The translations under genes and the position numbers were made by a program. Positions 1-9,700 of a stretch of DNA of 34,648 nucleotides are shown here, piece by piece; the stretch's first letter is position 1; every line of letters starts with the position of its first letter. The notes below the pieces were generated by a model. The model made no database searches and was not told the DNA's origin. It saw only the letters and a program-made list of their open reading frames with translations. The DNA comes from Albugo candida (lineage: Eukaryota > Oomycota > Peronosporomycetes > Albuginales > Albuginaceae), in contig CAJNAR010000067.1 of assembly GCA_905220665.1 (NCBI GenBank), positions 1-34,648 on the forward strand, given 5' to 3'.

Positions 1-1305
1 TATGAGTCTTATCTGAGCCATTTTGTTGGCAATTTCGATTGCGTTCATGAGCGAAACGAGTTACTACAGAAAAATGCGTATAGTTCTTATCGAGGACGAT
101 AGATTGATATCCTTGACACGGATGTTTCCAACTTGGGATGGATTGATCATATCAATATCCTTCTGATATCAAAGTGTCTCTCCAGCGAGAAATGCGCTCA
201 TAGTCAGTCAGCATTAGAAGGCTGATAATGATAGGCGTCATCCTATTCAACGTAATGCAGATGTACCATAAGCATGGGTCACTGGCGATCTTCTAAGGTA
301 ATCAAAACGTACAGTGTCAGAATATTGACAGTTGCTCACATCGCTGCGACTAGATTGATGTCGCACATATGGATGTCACAAATATGGACAGCTGTTCGAT
401 CTTCAATGTGCCAATCTATGATGTAAATCAATTCAATGGCTACAGCTTCTACTTTAGATACTCATATCGTTGGTGGTGTATAAAAGTTCATTTTGAATAG
501 GGATCACAAGCAAAGGATCGTTTGATAGCAGAATGCATAGCTTGATAGGAAAAATCTGTCTCGGCAGCATTTTGCACGCAGTTCGTTTCATTCAGGATTC
601 GATTTCTCCTTCAATATGCAAACACTCATCACCTTGCAACTATACAGATAGTTTCGTACTTAGAGTGATCATGTGTTCCCAAACAAGCGGTGACGAGTCA
701 GCCCAAAAAAACCATTTCATACCATATAACTGTCGCGCAACTCTATCATCACCGACACATGCATCGCTTGGATCGTTCCGTCCAAGTAGCGTGCTTCGCA
801 AAAATGTTCGACTTTCCCTAGACGAACTCACTATACTGTTTGAGCTCGGATTCAGGCGAATTGAGTCGGAATGCACAACTTTGTTCAAGATCATTTACGC
901 AGACAGCTAATTGAAGTAACCAATCCAATAATTTCATGTCAGGTGACGAGTATCAGTACAGCAATTTGAAATACTCACCTTCTACCTAGCTTCAATCAGA
1001 AAATAAAAGCTTGTTAATCAAAGATCATCCCTGCGAAAACGTTTTCCGTGAATGTGGCTGCTTTTGCAATTTATTGCGCTATGGGAGGTGAGATAAATAT
1101 ATTCGTATCAAGCAGCGTATATTCGAAAGATAAGCAAACCATGCGTGCACAGCGAACAACAACATTTCCTTTTACAACAATTTTTTACACTGACTTTTAC
1201 AACTCACTCTTACAACTAACTTTACAACTCACTCTTAAAACTACATGTCCACAATAACATCACGAAAAAAATAACAGCTGTGTCGTTTGATAGCATGCGA
1301 TGCTC
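1..1305. other. Left flank without a supportable gene
   Basis: I see no gene here. The longest open frames (533-910 plus, 640-894 minus) overlap each other on opposite strands, resemble no family I know and have no visible splice context. The only structure is a short TTTACAAC-type repeat near 1170-1242. It may hold the 3' UTR and terminator of the kinesin gene, which ends at 1306 on the minus strand, but I found no clear poly(A) signal. Confidence 0.5.
1170..1242. repeat. Short degenerate repeat of TTTACAAC / ACTCACTC
   Basis: The words tttacaac, actcactc and ttacaacta alternate several times with small variations. A similar TTTACAAC-rich run occurs in the 3' UTR of LINE copies 1, 2 and 4, but the flanking sequence does not match, so common origin is not shown. 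Confidence 0.5.
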
Positions 1306-3400
1306 CTACTTAATCGATCCACGCGAATTTGGATTACCTTTTCTAATCGTAGGGAAAGGAATCGCTGGATTGAACGAAATCTTCAGTTTTCTGTTCAAAT
1401 TTACCTTCTGCAAGCGATTCTTCTGAAGTTGAGGAGTCCGATGAGCATTGGCTTCCCTCGCGGATGGGTCGACACGGAACGGTTTGATTATGCTTGCTTC
1501 CGTATGTCCATGGCTCTGAAGATGAGCTTCTTGTGCGCCACGAATTTCTGAAATCTGATCCCGTAGGCGAATGAGTTGTTCCACATGCTTCTCCGCCTGC
1601 TTCCGCAGACTTACTATGATTTGTCGATTGCTCGGTTCTAACTTTTTGATTCGGTCGTCACGTACTGCAACTCTTCGTTTCCATTCCCCGGCATTCATTT
1701 CCGATGTTGCAAATTTTTGAAGGAGCTGACGGTGCACCCCAACCAAATGCACCAACTTCTGGTGTATAGCATGCATGTGCGTCTTATCTTTTCCAAAAGG
1801 CTCTAATGGCAAAGCACTTTGCTTTGCAGAAGCAAGAAGAGAAACGCTTTTGATGATCCGATCCTTCAACTTCTCCACAGATATAGCCATGCCTTGAATG
1901 TCTTCGACTGTAAGAGAAAGTGAATAAGCCGGATGAAGAGGGTCCACCATGCGTTCAGTTTCAGATTCCGCTTGTTGTTTAGGTGACAAATATACATCGT
2001 TCAACTCATATGAAGACTGAAATTCCGTAGTATCGTAACAGCTTGGCCGATTCAGTTTTTTCGATGGCAACAATTTGATTTGTTGTTGTAGCTTCTCAGC
2101 ATGAATCGTGAACTCCTTATGCTCAAAGTCCAGTCGTTCGTGATCAGACTGAAGCTCGCTGTACTGGATGTCTTTTATTTCCAGCGAGAGCTCTATATTT
2201 GCCACCACCCTTTCTTTTCTTCGTCGGCTTGCATCCAGCTCGCTTCAGATGACTCTATGAGCTCGTATTTTTTGTCCAATTGAGCCTCTAAATCTCGAAT
2301 TTCAAATCCTCGTCGATCAGACTCCAGTTGATCCTCGAGAAATTCTTCTTCCAGATTTGTAAACTTCCGCTGAAGTTGTCGATAAGCCTCGATAGTTATT
2401 GTGTTTGTTGGCATAGCTGCAGCATGAGCACTTGGAGTTACACTTCTCATTACTGTATATTGATGATCGCTACTTGCTGATAAACTCTCATAGGAAGTTG
2501 CACCGTCCAATCGATTCTTCAGCGCAGTGACACGATTTTTTTCCAGCTGTAAATCCTTTTGTAGCACTTTCACAGTATTCATCAAGTCATCAGCACTCTT
2601 GCGTTCATTTATGACTGCTTGATTTTGAATCTTTTTCGCCCGATTGCCAAACCGAAGTGTCGAAAGAGTCTCAGCTGAATCCCATTCGCTGCACGAAATG
2701 TTGACAATCAGTGTTGTGCGTGAATTTCCACCAAGAGAGTCATGGAGAATACGCGTGAGTTTGGAATCGCGTACGGGGACATGACTCATATTCGGGTTAG
2801 TCAAGTTATTGTTGACTATTCCAAGGGTAGACAGCGATCTATTGATCATTTTGGCCTCCTCGAGTCGTCTTCCGACAGCTTCAGTCTTCCTCACCATTTC
2901 AGACCCAGCAAGATCTACAAGGTAGAGATTTCCCGATTTAACCACTTGGGTTTCAACGTGTCGTTGGGGCACTGTCACCATAAGAATGGTGTGGCTACGT
3001 GAGCTGCGCTTATTCATTTTGATAGCAGCGATAGCACGCTTATTGTTCCCTTTCATAACGTAATCCATAAATTCTTGTGGGCTTTTGACACTCATCTCTA
3101 CCACGTTCTCTATAAAGAAATCACCCCGCTTGTTTTCTCTTATCTGTAGTTTCACTCGCGTTTTTGTGGGATTCAGAAGATCGGACACTTGCTCCATATA
3201 TATTTCAGCATAACTAAGCTTGGTGATGATTTCCAAGTTTGCATCGGCATTGTGAATACAGTTAAATAGTTCCTCTGCTGTTCTCGGTACAATTCCGTTA
3301 TGCTCAGTGCCATGTGTGTCGGCACCTAGCATTGTGTACGTCTTCCCTAAAGCCGTTTGCCGGTAGGTAATAATTGTGGAGTTATATCCTTTGATCACAT

Positions 3401-3456
3401 CTAAAGATAGAATTTATATACAATAGAACAAACCCTTATCGAGAAAATGATCGCAC
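3401..3456 (-). other. Kinesin intron, 56 nt
   Basis: On the minus strand the exon ends ...GTGGAAG, then GTGCG...CTTTAG, then ATGTGATC. Splicing creates the codon GAT and joins the stretch ending PAVE to DVIKGYNSTI, which is continuous with kinesin motor homology. Without splicing the frame is lost. Confidence 0.85.
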
Positions 3457-3556
3457 CTTCCACAGCCGGTCGGGCTACCGCGTGGAATACGGCCAACTGG
3501 TCGTCTTCTACAGTAAACACTTGGTCATACTGATATTCATGAGACACCGCTCTTGT

Positions 3557-3612
3557 CTATTGGAAAAAATTAAGAACACGATTTACATCTTGATCGCGCA
3601 TGAATGAAGCAC
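3557..3612 (-). other. Kinesin intron, 56 nt (upstream)
   Basis: The minus strand reads CACTACAAG, then GTGCTTC...CCAATAG, then ACAAGAGC. Joining gives SDNIVHYK-TRAVSHEYQYDQVF, a plausible start of a kinesin motor. Its length equals that of the next intron. The exon upstream of it is poorly resolved. Confidence 0.65.
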
Positions 3613-3680
3613 CTTGTAGTGAACGATGTTATCGCTTGCTTGAACGCACTTGCGTTCATTTTAGTTGGTTTCTTTCGCAT

Positions 3681-4058
3681 TGAAAGGTCTTAGGCGGCAA
3701 CAAACGCGAACGTTGCCAGTTTGTTCGTGCTGTTAAGTAACCAGATGTTAGTGTTACCTTTTTATAAAATGGAACTTCACTAACTTACTTTTGGAGTCAC
3801 CATGGGGGTTCAATTTGACAGCTTTAGTCTCCCTTATCAGTTATTTATATATTTCCTGACATGTAGCCATTGGGAGGACAAAATGCATTGGATAACGACA
3901 CCATGCAGTTGACAATTTGACAAATCAAAACGTCGAAATCAGAGCGGAGCTTGAGATCTATTTTTATGCATTTATTAGCAGCGCTATTTGTTCTATTTTT
4001 TTCCTTCATTTATCAAGCTGGTAATAAAGGAGGCGCAATGAACAATACAACAGCTTGG
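3681..4058. other. Intergenic stretch between kinesin and tRNA pair
   Basis: No gene seen. The kinesin promoter should lie here on the minus strand. The open frame running from 3951 across the tRNA genes on the plus strand is a chance frame, because it reads the antisense of two clear tRNA genes. Confidence 0.5.
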
Positions 4059-4063
4059 AAAAA
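4059..4063 (-). terminator. Pol III oligo-T terminator of the tRNA pair
   Basis: The minus strand has TTTTT two nucleotides beyond the discriminator base of tRNA-His. There is no T run between tRNA-Ala and tRNA-His, so this is probably the only terminator for both. Confidence 0.8.
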
Positions 4064-4065
4064 GA

Positions 4066-4137
4066 TGCGCATGCCCGGATTCGAACCGGGGATATCACGG
4101 CCACAACGTGAGGTACTGACCACTATACTACATACGC
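4066..4137 (-). tRNA. tRNA-His (anticodon GTG)
   Basis: The 72-nt minus-strand sequence folds as a full cloverleaf: acceptor GCGTATG/CATGCGC (one G-U), D arm with AGTGGTCA loop, anticodon stem TCACG/CGTGA with loop TTGTGGC, T arm CCCGG-TTCGAAT-CCGGG and discriminator A. Anticodon GTG reads His codons. The base just 5' (4138) is G, so the G-1 characteristic of tRNA-His is encoded. The next base (4139) is already the last base of tRNA-Ala. Box A and box B are intact. I judge it functional. Confidence 0.95.
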
Positions 4138-4138
4138 C

Positions 4139-4211
4139 TGGAGACGCCGGGTATCGATCCCGGGACCTTTCGCATGCGAAGCGAACGCTCTACCATCTGT
4201 GCTACATCCCC
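4139..4211 (-). tRNA. tRNA-Ala (anticodon CGC), LINE target
   Basis: The 73-nt minus-strand sequence folds as tRNA-Ala: acceptor GGGGATG/CGTCTCC with two G-U pairs, anticodon stem TTCGC/GCGAA with loop TTCGCAT (anticodon CGC, reads GCG), T arm CCGGG-ATCGATA-CCCGG, discriminator A. The D stem is GCAC/GAGC and so has an A12-A23 mismatch; other eukaryotic tRNA-Ala genes I know have GCTC. Its 3' end touches tRNA-His directly, and its 5' end touches the first LINE copy, which is transcribed away from it. Nucleotides 1-15 recur at every LINE junction of the array, with the same A12 variant. The gene is complete despite the insertions. Confidence 0.94.
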
Positions 4212-4213
4212 CC
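4197..4213 (+). repeat. Target-site sequence at LINE junction 1 (within tRNA-Ala)
   Basis: ctgtgctacatcccccc is the reverse complement of tRNA-Ala nucleotides 1-15 plus two 5' flanking bases. It is the left target-site duplication of copy 1 and at the same time completes the tRNA gene. Confidence 0.85.
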
Positions 4214-4228
4214 ACTTTTCAATTTGCC
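4212..4228 (+). promoter_or_regulatory. Inr + FPR core promoter at 5' end of LINE copy 1
   Basis: ccacttttcaatttgcc matches the oomycete Inr (YCAYTYY) followed after one base by the FPR (CAWTTTNYY) at every position, by the consensus I recall. The presumed +1 A (4214) is the first base of the element. The two pyrimidines before it come from the target. Confidence 0.65.
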
Positions 4229-4305
4229 GGCTACTAAGTAACGGGCCAATTTAGTAAAAACAACTCGAAAAAACAACTTTTTTCAACTCCTTCCTCTCGA
4301 AAACA

Positions 4306-6795
4306 ATGGTTCAAGTCGACATATCGACACAACCCAGGGTGCTAGCGTCCACTTGTAGTGACGTGGCAACCCTCATGAGTCACCCAGCCTTGGGTGATTG
4401 CATGATTGTTGATTCGTCATCACCCCTGTGTGATGACGTGGAAAGTACCCCCACCCCCAGTGTGACGGTACAGGTTCATACCGGTACTACCCGAGTCGGA
4501 TCTGATACCGGTGGTACATGCGGTACTGTCGTTGCCTCGTCACAGGGTGACCCAAAGGCAACTGCAAGTGTGAACGACACTAAAAGTCCCACGCTTGCTG
4601 ACCTTATCAAGTCACAGGAGTCCTTGCGTAAGGACCAGGCTAGAGCTCGAGCGAAATTTCGCGTAGAGCTCGCAAAGCCGAAAGCCTCGGATATCGAGGC
4701 TATATTGCAGCTATATGCTGATGGGGAGCACCCGGATTGGTCGGTTCTGTCTGCTAAATTGGAAGCAGCAAGACCTTTCCAAATCCGGAAAGCAACCTTC
4801 CCGATGGTCTTGGAGACGGGCCAGTCCTTGACCCGTACTCCAAATGGAAAAATACTAACATCCCTGATGCGAGACCACGGTAATCCGGTTTTTGAAAGCC
4901 TACTGGAGAGCCGGTCAATCGCTCAGGTGTCCAAAATGCCTGGGGGAAACATCAGAGTGATGGTCACCACAGCGGATGCCTGCCAACAGTTGGAGTGTCA
5001 GCCGGTGACTATCCTTGGGGAAAATTATTTTTTTCGAGAGTTTGATACTCTTGAAACAAAGTACTACCTCGATGTTTTCGGCGTAGGCGTGGAGGAAGAA
5101 CGGAACAACATTCTCCGTGCTCTTCACCAACTAGGATGTCAAGTGGTGTATGACACCTTCCGCGAGACGATTCCCACAAAGGCAGTGGTGATGTCGACTT
5201 GGCGAGTTTACTTCGGTAGTCTGACGTGCCCCCAACAACTGGTTCGAGTTGGTAAAGTGATTGAACAAATCGCTTACGACAAACAGCTCTACCCAGTACG
5301 GGGTAAGAATGCTCCTATTCCAACGGAACGACCACGTTTTGGTCAACGTGGTCCTTATTGCTTGGATTTGGGTGCTACATCAACCCCGGGAGCACGGCAA
5401 CACCAAAGCAAGCAAAACAATCCAAAACAACGCAAAAATCAATCTGCAACTCAGATTCACAACACCCAAAAACAACAAAAGAACCAGAAACATACAACCG
5501 AACCAGCGGCACTCGTGGTGGCACCACAAAAGGTGGTGAATCCAGTTCCCAGTAAGGAATTGGTGGCGAGAAAACCTGACCGGAAGCTCTCCGATCAAAT
5601 CTCGTTGGAGCTCAACACTCCCCCCACTATCACACCACCAGGAGCACAAGCTTTATTGCAACCCACACCTCCCATCCTCCAACTGACCAGTCAGTCATAC
5701 TCACAACCACGGGTAGAGCGGGATGGGGATGTATCCATGAAGTTGGCTTGGACGAGTGGAAAACGTAATCGGGTGGAGCCGTTCGACCAAATGGTCTCCA
5801 AAGCACCACCTCTTGCGCTTCCGAAACTAGCGACGAGTAACTATTTTTCCGTGCTCGCAACTATGGAGGTGGAGATCGAAGAAGTAACAGCGGTTGCCAA
5901 TCCAGAGAATGGCAATCGCGTCCAAATCATCCCCGTGAAAGCACGGATGCCAAAAGAGGTGGCCACCTCGAAAGAGGCGGCACACTTTTATCAAAAACGT
6001 CATACAACAATCGAGAAATCGGAACGACCAACCCGAGTTGGTGAAATAGGGGAGCTGATGGAAATCGATTCGAAAAATGCCCTTCACTCACTCCGACCGG
6101 ACAAGCTGGTTCAAGCGGATTCTTGCATCCCTCATGTGCGGAAGCTAATCCAGTTCTGCACAAATCCGGACAAAATCATCCGAGCGGCACTTGATCATCC
6201 GATCACGATGAATGGTGTGCTACTTGCATGTATGGAGTCGAATGATAAAGCTTTGGATGAAGTGGCTCATCTACTTATGATAAATCGCGTTTTTGCAACT
6301 CACAATCTCGGCGAAGATGTTACGTTTGCGACGCGATGGAGTCGCCACGTTGGTGGAAAAGTTCCCTCCAAGCGATCTGTTCTGTTCGAGAAAGTAATGT
6401 CGTGGTGGACGTCAGTGCCGGACATCGTTATCGGTTTGACTCGAGCAACGAAAGCTCTCGCGTTGTTGGAACTTTTATTCATGTGTACTGCTCCGACATT
6501 CTACACCAACGACCACTGGATCCAATATCTCACCGATGGACCAGTGATCTGGATTCCGGGTCATCATTGTCGTTTACTTCCAACCAATGTGATCATATCC
6601 TTCTTCCGCTCCGACGTTGGCATAAAGTGTTGGTCGCAATGGTTTGGAGGTAGATGGCGTGGACTTCTCCATGGTGACATCGCTGAGCTTTCCGTCAATC
6701 TCAGCTTTTTTCCAGAGGAGCACACAACACTTCACCTCTCACAACAAGATGGTGAAATGAGGTTGATTACTGGTCCACTTCAGCGTGAATGCTAA
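4306..6795 (+). CDS. LINE copy 1 ORF1 protein (829 aa)
   Basis: Probably the RNA-binding/chaperone protein of the element, by analogy with other two-ORF LINEs. ATG at 4306 lies in a conserved gaaaacaATGG context in copies 1, 2 and 4. Residues 1-115 are acidic and S/T-rich. Residues about 120-352 form a block conserved with the divergent copy 3; LDVFGV and TWRVYF inside it could be the two RNP strands of an RRM-like fold (inference). Residues about 360-480 are a low-complexity Q/N/K/P linker. Residues about 500-829 are a second conserved block containing DHWIQYL and WIPGHHCRLL. I see no CCHC zinc knuckle and no coiled coil of the mammalian L1 type. It ends at TAA 6793-6795, overlapping the ORF2 frame. 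Confidence 0.88.
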   Translation: MVQVDISTQPRVLASTCSDVATLMSHPALGDCMIVDSSSPLCDDVESTPTPSVTVQVHTGTTRVGSDTGGTCGTVVASSQGDPKATASVNDTKSPTLADLIKSQESLRKDQARARAKFRVELAKPKASDIEAILQLYADGEHPDWSVLSAKLEAARPFQIRKATFPMVLETGQSLTRTPNGKILTSLMRDHGNPVFESLLESRSIAQVSKMPGGNIRVMVTTADACQQLECQPVTILGENYFFREFDTLETKYYLDVFGVGVEEERNNILRALHQLGCQVVYDTFRETIPTKAVVMSTWRVYFGSLTCPQQLVRVGKVIEQIAYDKQLYPVRGKNAPIPTERPRFGQRGPYCLDLGATSTPGARQHQSKQNNPKQRKNQSATQIHNTQKQQKNQKHTTEPAALVVAPQKVVNPVPSKELVARKPDRKLSDQISLELNTPPTITPPGAQALLQPTPPILQLTSQSYSQPRVERDGDVSMKLAWTSGKRNRVEPFDQMVSKAPPLALPKLATSNYFSVLATMEVEIEEVTAVANPENGNRVQIIPVKARMPKEVATSKEAAHFYQKRHTTIEKSERPTRVGEIGELMEIDSKNALHSLRPDKLVQADSCIPHVRKLIQFCTNPDKIIRAALDHPITMNGVLLACMESNDKALDEVAHLLMINRVFATHNLGEDVTFATRWSRHVGGKVPSKRSVLFEKVMSWWTSVPDIVIGLTRATKALALLELLFMCTAPTFYTNDHWIQYLTDGPVIWIPGHHCRLLPTNVIISFFRSDVGIKCWSQWFGGRWRGLLHGDIAELSVNLSFFPEEHTTLHLSQQDGEMRLITGPLQREC
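6767..6795 (+). promoter_or_regulatory. ORF1/ORF2 overlap in +1 frame (copy 1), no AUG
   Basis: The ORF2 frame opens after a TGA at 6764-6766 and overlaps the last codons of ORF1. There is no in-frame ATG before residue 67 of ORF2, which is already inside the endonuclease domain. The conserved core is CTAAGGGC around the ORF1 stop. Recoding (+1 shift) or reinitiation at a non-AUG codon would be needed. Confidence 0.6.
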
Positions 6796-9700
6796 GGGCT
6801 CCTCGATTATTTCAACGTGGAACAATATCTCAGCACTCACGGTGAATGTTAATGGAATACATAAAAACGGTCATCTTTTTATCGACCACATCGTATCACA
6901 ATACTCCATTTGTTGTGTTCAAGAAACCAAGTTTCACGATCACAACCAACTGGAATCATTTCAATTTTTATTATCCTCAAAAATGCAGCACAAAATGTTT
7001 GTCAATGATCACAACAGTGCTTTTCTCCATCCGACTCAAAACCGCAGTGGCGGCGTCATGACAATCCTTCGTTCGGACTTTCCCGGTTATACAACAGCTG
7101 AAGAACTCACCGATCGAAGCATTCGAAATCGTTATTTGGTTCTGCGTCTTCTCATTCACGATGCACCGGTGTATATTCACAATGTATATGCACCGGTCAA
7201 GGCCGAGGAACGAGTGAGTTTTTATGAGTTATTGCTTTCCAACACTTTCGAATCGACCGCATCACATATCGTATTTGGTGATTTCAACACACCACTCGAT
7301 CCAGCTATCGATGCTTCGAGTGGAACAATTCGACACGAACCAAGTCGATTAGCGTGTTTGGAATGGCTTTCACAGTTGGGTGTGGTAGACGCTTGGCGAA
7401 TCCAGCATCCGACTGAAAAAGTATTTACAGGACCATTACCGCGCAAGAATCGACTTGATTATATCTGCATGTCGGAAGAGCTATTCAATATGGTATACAA
7501 AAGCTCTGCGTATTTTCGTCCACGACATGCGGGAGATCATCTGGCACAAAAAGTAACTTTTGCAAATCCAACTCAATCACCCGGTCGAGGATATTGGAAA
7601 TGCTCATTACGACTATTTGAATATCCTAAAGTTGTCGAAGCTATCAAATTGGAAGCGAATTTGGTGCTCAACCAGTTACGGACAACTTCGAATCCCGGTA
7701 AAATGTGGGAAAGTTGGAAGACGAAAATCAAGAAACAGCTTCAAGGAATCGAAAAAAAGGTTGCACAAGATAGCCGACGTGATGTTGAGTCTAGCCAGCG
7801 TGTTTTGGAAGTCGCAGCAGCTCGATATCGCATCCACGACACCAATGAGTCACGGTACTTTTACGAATCGAGTCTCGAACAATTTCGACTTTCAGTCGAA
7901 AACAACGCGAAATACAACCAAGATGAAAGCTTCGACCATCACGTGAAGCATATGGAGAACTCTTCAAAGTATTTTTTTCGCCCTCCGGATAGTTCTTGTC
8001 GTCGCGTGCCGATCGAAAATGTTACCAAAAAATGTGGTACAGTGACATCGAACCCGAGGGAGATTATTGACGAATTCAGAGATCATTGGGGTGGTGTCAT
8101 GGGCTCTCTTTATAGCTCAGAGACCGACTCATATGATCCAAGTGAAAGAAAGCAAAAAAAGTTACTCGATTCGATTCAAGTTTCACTTGCCTCAGCAGAG
8201 CAAGACCGTCTCTCCACTCGGTTAAGTACGACCGAGATGGCGGAAGCGATCAAGCACATGCGGAGTAGTTCTTCTCCAGGTATGGATGGACTACCAGCTG
8301 CATTTTATCAGCTTGATCCGGAAACGTTTGGCGAGTGTCTGAAGATCGTGTTCGCATATCAGCTGGAAAGAGGAATTCTACTTCGATCACAACGTCACTC
8401 AGCAATAACATTATTGTACAAAAAAGGATCACGAGGTGATCCTGGCAACTATCGACCGATCGCACTGCTTTGTGTCGATGTAAAAGTACTTTCAAAAGTG
8501 TTGGCGTATCGATTGCAACGTTTTTTGCCAAAATTGATCCATCAAGATCAAAAAGCATTCGTGCGAGGAAGGTCAATGCATCATCATATTCGACATCTCA
8601 CCGACATCCAAGACTTGGTCACTCATCGTGGGGAGGAAGCTTATGCGACTTTTCTCGACTTTGAGAAAGCTTATGATCGAGTCAATTGGACGTACATGTT
8701 TCGCGTTTTGGAAAAAATGGGCGTTGGAAAAAGTTTCATCGACTGGGTTCGTCTTTTGTACAATAACACAAAGGCGCAGTTGATGATTAATGGAAATATC
8801 ACACCATCTATTACACCACAACGTGGAGTGAAACAAGGTGATCCTCTCTCAGCATTACTTTTTCTGATGACGATCGAACCTTTGGGAAATTTACTTCGAC
8901 AACATGAAGAACATGGCATTTGGATTAATAGCACGACTGTCGCAACTGGATTATTTTTTGCGGACGATTCGACATTGCTTTCAGAGACACCAAATGGTGT
9001 TTTGACGCAACTTGAACTCGTCCAAGTCTATTGCGATGGATCGGGTGCGAAACTCAACTTGAGTAAATCATCCTTGCTCTCGTTGAATCGGACCAAGCCA
9101 TGTCCACGTATTCCCAATTTGACCATAATGGGTCCGGAGGATTCGGTCAAGTATTTGGGTATTCCGTTCGGCCAGAAACCAACTCACTCGATGGTTATTT
9201 CAACTCTCGACAAGCGTTTTTACGATGGGTTTGGTGTATGGTTTCGAACAGCAAGAACTGTTCGTGGTCGACTACTGGTTGCGCAGACGATGATTTTATC
9301 ACGTTTGTGGCATTACACGATGCACGTAGACATACCAGCAGCGACAATTCGACAGTGGCAATCGATGTTAAATCGCTTTGTGCTTGGTCGGAAACACAAA
9401 AAAGATTCAAAACATGTTCACCTACTCAGCAAAGAGTTTTTATATCTTCGCCGACAAGATGGTGGACTACAAGTTCCTTTTTTGGTGGGACGACTAAAGC
9501 TACAACGTATTCAATTCCTTCAGCAGTTCGCATCCGATGCGTCAACAATTATTCCTGCGAATTGGACAACAGCTTCGACGGAATTATTACAACTTATTCA
9601 ACCTCCCTTTGGACCACACAAGCCGATGGATATATTCACCATCGCACCAAATCGACATGGAAAAATGGTTCAATGGGAGAGCATATCATCATGGTGGAAA

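Larger units (their letters stand above)
1306..3680 (-). pseudogene. Kinesin motor protein gene, probably decayed
   Basis: A plus-end-type kinesin (microtubule motor ATPase) is encoded by an exon at 3613-3665 or so, exon 3457-3556, exon 2205-3400 and a frameshifted tail to 1306. Visible motor motifs are YQYDQVF, GYNSTI, switch I SSRSH, switch II LVDLAGSE, RDSKLTR and ETLSTLRFGNRAKKI, followed by a long coiled coil rich in E, K, Q and L. Two 56-nt GT-AG introns fit. Three defects suggest decay: the P-loop reads RQTALGKT where the family has GQTxxGKT, so the first Walker A glycine is Arg; the N-terminal NERK stretch has a stop just upstream and is out of frame with the only nearby ATG (3680); and near 2205 the frame ends in WWQI-stop while the coiled coil continues in another frame. 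I could not repair that break with a GT-AG intron. Sequencing error is the alternative for the indels. Confidence 0.8.

Noticed and set aside
533..910. 125-codon plus-strand open frame and an overlapping 84-codon minus-strand frame
   Set aside because: No family resemblance, antisense overlap, no conserved neighbour, length expected by chance.
2190..2210. A small intron as explanation of the kinesin frame break
   Set aside because: GT-AG pairs tried (for example 42-45 nt ones ending before TACAGC) join the wrong phase; a 16-nt one is too short.
4197..4213. C-rich junctions as telomeric repeat, as in telomere-specific LINE arrays
   Set aside because: The sequence is not a repeated telomere unit and matches the tRNA-Ala gene base for base.
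3951..4241. 96-codon open frame
   Set aside because: It reads the antisense of two complete tRNA genes and the LINE 5' end.
6789..6791. ATG overlapping the ORF1 stop as a start for ORF2
   Set aside because: It is in the third frame, not the ORF2 frame, and is not present in copy 3.
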